From Pseudobdellovibrionaceae bacterium (GTDB lineage Bacteria; Bdellovibrionota; Bdellovibrionia; Bdellovibrionales; Bdellovibrionaceae), in the NCBI GenBank assembly GCA_019637915.1, contig JAHBUV010000002.1, positions 1 to 39,350 of the forward strand: 39,350 nucleotides of DNA, written 5' to 3'. Below, one piece after another: positions 36,785 to 39,350 of this stretch; position 1 is the first letter of the stretch; each line of letters opens with the position of its first letter. The notes beneath the pieces were generated by a model. It saw nothing but the letters and a program-made list of their open reading frames with translations, ran no database searches and had not been told where the DNA came from. The translations under genes and the position numbers were made by a program.

Positions 36785-38320
36785 CTATTTACCTTCCAGC
36801 AGCGCACGATAAAGAACCGCCGCGCTAGGATTTGTCGGAGGCGTAATCTTTCCGCCTCTCATAAGTTCGTTAGCCAAATTGGCGTTTTGTTTTGTCAGGT
36901 GAGTAGCTACAGAGCGGGCTACAGTGCCGACTGCCGGAGGAATTGCATATCCAACCGGACCCATAAGCATACTCAGCAAATGCCCTACGCCTGCGCCTGC
37001 ACCGATAGGGACAACGCCGGTAGGAGCCCACTTGCCAAGCCAGCGTGCGGTATTCTCAATAGGACCGCCACGTGCAACACGGCGAATAGCTTCCTGTTCT
37101 TCAGGACTAAACAGCCGCATTTTGTTTTCGTTTTGGGCAAGCTGCCTGAACTCGGTACGAAGCGCGTTTTCTTCGCCAGAGTTGGAGAATTGCTGCGCTC
37201 GATTGCCAGCGCGTTCCTGAAGGCGCTCAACCGTCTCCGATTTGCGAAGCTGGCTCCATGCCGTCCGCGCTTCCTTAATGTCCTGAGCGACATTGGCAGA
37301 ATTACCAGCAAGGGTATTCGTAGGAGAAAGGTTCTCTACGAAATCGTCTAGCTGGCCAATCATTATCTTGCCAATACGGCGTTCGCCAGCCTCTGCACTT
37401 GCAGCCGCATCTTTTGCAATACGGCGCATGTTTTCCAGCGCGGTCATAGTCACCGGCTGTTGGCGCAGTTCATCCATGCGACGGAGCGCTACTGCTGCTT
37501 TCGGATGCAGCGTAGGGTCGAAACCTTCATTAGCCAGAGTGGTGAACATCTGGTTCATGCGCCCGTTATAGGCGTTAGGATCAATAACTACGTTTGATTG
37601 CTCTACCCGCTTGTAGGCGTCACTTGCGCGTTGGCGTAGTTCATCAGTGGTAGGAGCCGTTGAAGGAGCCTTAATCCCACCGGGGAGCATCCCCATGACG
37701 CCGCTGGTAAGCAGGCTTGTTCCGATACGAACCGGGGCTTCAATTGCAGTACCTTTGACTGCATCGCCAGCCACTTCAGAGGCAACAGCAGGGGCAGCGC
37801 CATAACGCATTGCTGCATTCAGCGCGTTTGGAACTTGCGGAAGCAAAGGCTTCGCAAAATTAACCATAGCATTAGGTGTAAGTGCTACAGACGATGGGAT
37901 TGCTTGCGCCCCTACCCCTAGGAGTTTTCCTGTCGGAGTTTGTGGTTCTGGCAAAACAGCATCAAGTTTCTGCACAGATTCCGCAGGCGTTGGAATCATC
38001 TTGACTTGATTACGAAGCGCATCAGCTTTCTGCACGGCTTCGGTATATCCAGGCACTACCTGACCTACACCCCAATTAATGCCTTGCTTGAGCATATCAG
38101 CAGCCATTTCAGGTGCTGTCGCTGCGTATCCCACGCCAGACAAAAGCTTACCCGCAACAGCAGTTGCTTCGCTTAGAAAAGTTGGGTCGTTTTTCTGCTG
38201 CGGAGGAATTTTGTTTGTAGTTCCGTTAGCCAACGGAAACGCATCCCACGCATTGTCCTGCGGAGGAAGCGCTGCCGTCTTATTCGCTGAGACTATGGGG
38301 AATTGATCCCATTCGCTCAT
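36785..38320 (-). CDS. Ejection/internal virion protein, 511 residues
   Basis: The N-terminus (MSEWDQFPIV... AWDAFPLA) has the WDxFP repeat seen in podoviral internal proteins. A hydrophobic/Ala-rich region covers 48-80. Long helices with VRIGTSLLTSGVMGMLPGGI and LRQRASDAYKRVEQSNVVID follow, and near the C-terminus a Gly/Ala-rich stretch (TGVVPIGAGAGVGHLLSMLM) may be membrane-active. Its placement after the 612-residue hydrolase-domain protein fits proteins injected with DNA to form an envelope conduit. ATG 38320 overlaps the previous stop. Function by inference. Confidence 0.7.
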   Translation of the reverse strand: MSEWDQFPIVSANKTAALPPQDNAWDAFPLANGTTNKIPPQQKNDPTFLSEATAVAGKLLSGVGYAATAPEMAADMLKQGINWGVGQVVPGYTEAVQKADALRNQVKMIPTPAESVQKLDAVLPEPQTPTGKLLGVGAQAIPSSVALTPNAMVNFAKPLLPQVPNALNAAMRYGAAPAVASEVAGDAVKGTAIEAPVRIGTSLLTSGVMGMLPGGIKAPSTAPTTDELRQRASDAYKRVEQSNVVIDPNAYNGRMNQMFTTLANEGFDPTLHPKAAVALRRMDELRQQPVTMTALENMRRIAKDAAASAEAGERRIGKIMIGQLDDFVENLSPTNTLAGNSANVAQDIKEARTAWSQLRKSETVERLQERAGNRAQQFSNSGEENALRTEFRQLAQNENKMRLFSPEEQEAIRRVARGGPIENTARWLGKWAPTGVVPIGAGAGVGHLLSMLMGPVGYAIPPAVGTVARSVATHLTKQNANLANELMRGGKITPPTNPSAAVLYRALLEGK

Positions 38321-39350
38321 GGAACAACTCTTTCAATTCCATTGGGGTCAATAAAGCGGGTTCCCTTCGGAAGTTTCATGGCATCCTGAATAGTATTCAC
38401 GCGCACCGGCGCGGCCTGCGGTGTTTGCGTATCTTGTGAATTCCCTCCATCAAGAGTGAACCGCTGCGGGCCATTACCCTGACCATGGATAATGTCATTG
38501 TATACATTAGAGAGACGGCGAAGATTGTATTTGATTTGATCCTTATCTTGCGACTGCTCTAATGAGCCATAGGCCGACTGAAGCAAAGCCATGTCATTGT
38601 CAGATACGCTCCCAAGCGCCCCGCCCGTAGGCGAATTCTGACGCATTGCCTGCAATCGATCAAAAGCAATGTTGCTCTTAATGCCCTGAAGAAGGGCATG
38701 AAGGTTCCCAGCAGGAGAGTCGCCAATCTGCTTAGTGATATTAGCCAATGCTCCCGTAGCATTAGGGCTTTTATCAATTAGGTTGATCGCGCGGTTAATA
38801 TCCTGTGTAACCATCTCCGCTCCCCTTATTTGAGAGGGGCGGTTATTACGTATTGCTGCAACCCGCTTTGTTTCCGCTTCGTACCATTCCTTGGTATTTG
38901 CACCTTCAGGAGCAAGTCGAATATGCGGATAATTCGGATCGTTAGGGTCCGTGATTTCGTTGCGTTGCTGCGGATTAGACGCAGCCGCTTGCTGTTGCTG
39001 GACATTAGCAGCAGCAGGATTCGCAGGACGGGGAACGGGCTGTTCGGCTACGTTCTTTGAACGTGGGCTTACCCAACCATAAACCGGATTGCCGTAATCA
39101 TCCTTTCGGATTTCTTTCCATTCGTTATCGTTCTTTTCGTTTTTATACAAAGGCTGCATATTCACGGGATTGAGAACCGTGTCGCCTTCCTTAACGATAA
39201 GCGGAGACTTCGGCATTAGCTGCTGCATGACAGCGGCTTTGGTTGCATCGCTGGCCCATGGGTCCATCATAATGGCTGCTAGGGCTTGGCGGTTAATAGG
39301 AGGCGTGGCTGCCGGGGAAGACGGCACCACGCCCGCGCTGGCAGGAGCCG
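38317..39350 (-). CDS. C-terminal part of the large ejection protein (continues at base 1-805)
   Basis: The frame enters at 39350 with no start required: GCT CCT GCC and so on are open to the edge, and internal GTG 39330/39327 codons lack ribosome sites. The part seen is 344 residues to stop 38317. It contains PPINRQALAAIMMDPWASDA (an opening seen in rhizobial phage virion proteins), a Pro/Gln linker, LAPEGANTKEWYEAETKRVA and a helical AEMVTQDINRAINLIDKSPN to YNLRRLSNVYNDIIHGQ region. It joins in frame with the 268 residues encoded at 805-1, giving a 612-residue protein with an N-terminal wall-cleaving-like domain. Confidence 0.85.
   Translation of the reverse strand, partial: APASAGVVPSSPAATPPINRQALAAIMMDPWASDATKAAVMQQLMPKSPLIVKEGDTVLNPVNMQPLYKNEKNDNEWKEIRKDDYGNPVYGWVSPRSKNVAEQPVPRPANPAAANVQQQQAAASNPQQRNEITDPNDPNYPHIRLAPEGANTKEWYEAETKRVAAIRNNRPSQIRGAEMVTQDINRAINLIDKSPNATGALANITKQIGDSPAGNLHALLQGIKSNIAFDRLQAMRQNSPTGGALGSVSDNDMALLQSAYGSLEQSQDKDQIKYNLRRLSNVYNDIIHGQGNGPQRFTLDGGNSQDTQTPQAAPVRVNTIQDAMKLPKGTRFIDPNGIERVVP

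Noticed and set aside
1..39350. Integrase, CI repressor, partition genes, CRISPR, tRNA, IS elements
   Set aside because: Read for on both strands and none seen; the phage is probably virulent, or a former temperate phage that kept only small regulators.

Overview
The window reads as a short-tailed (podovirus-like) double-stranded DNA phage of an alphaproteobacterium, most likely in the Rhizobiales. Host evidence is indirect: an outer-membrane beta-barrel of the Omp25/Omp31 type, a protein with the zinc/sigma-interaction signature of the alphaproteobacterial regulator GcrA, and many small proteins of kinds I associate with Brucella/Ochrobactrum/rhizobial phages. I see no integrase, CI-type repressor, DNA or RNA polymerase, tRNA gene, CRISPR array or insertion sequence. 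The window is almost certainly one complete circular (or circularly permuted) genome cut inside a gene: the reading frame that leaves the left edge on the minus strand (805 to 1) continues in frame at the right edge (39350 to 38317), giving one 612-residue protein.

Seen as a circle there are four transcription blocks. (1) A very long leftward late block runs from 21217 down to 1 and on through 39350 to 32508, about 28 kb. It holds an RHH regulator, an outer-membrane protein, TerS/TerL, portal, a Gly-rich adhesin, an ADP-ribosyltransferase-like protein, scaffold, major capsid protein, tail adaptor and hub, a GNAT enzyme, ejection proteins, a tail fibre, an SGNH hydrolase and the lysis genes (GH108 endolysin, overlapping spanins, a possible holin). 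(2) A rightward early block, 21360-24555, holds nine small proteins of mostly unknown function and ends at a clear rho-independent terminator. (3) A leftward regulatory/replication block, 27755-24580, encodes a Cro/YdaS-like regulator, a GcrA-like mini-protein, RusA, a small membrane protein, a beta-class DNA methyltransferase, a lambda-O-like initiator carrying iterons inside its gene, and an overlapping gene in the lambda-P position. (4) A rightward block, 27850-32453, holds microproteins, an ERF single-strand annealing protein, an HNH nuclease and a lytic transglycosylase.

The two divergent control regions (21218-21359 and 27756-27849) share a design: mirror-image TTGACA -35 boxes forming the arms of an inverted repeat, so one regulator could control outward promoters at both. 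Genes are packed with ATGA, TAATG or TGATG junctions, and several microproteins were found from these coupled junctions. There is no stretch above 300 bases without a gene.

How it may work together (inference): the phage borrows host replication enzymes by a lambda-like O/P route at the iterons, recombines with ERF and RusA, modifies its DNA with its own methyltransferase, may touch host sigma70/GcrA cell-cycle transcription with the mini-GcrA, packages DNA into a portal/scaffold/capsid head, injects ejection proteins, and lyses with endolysin plus spanins.
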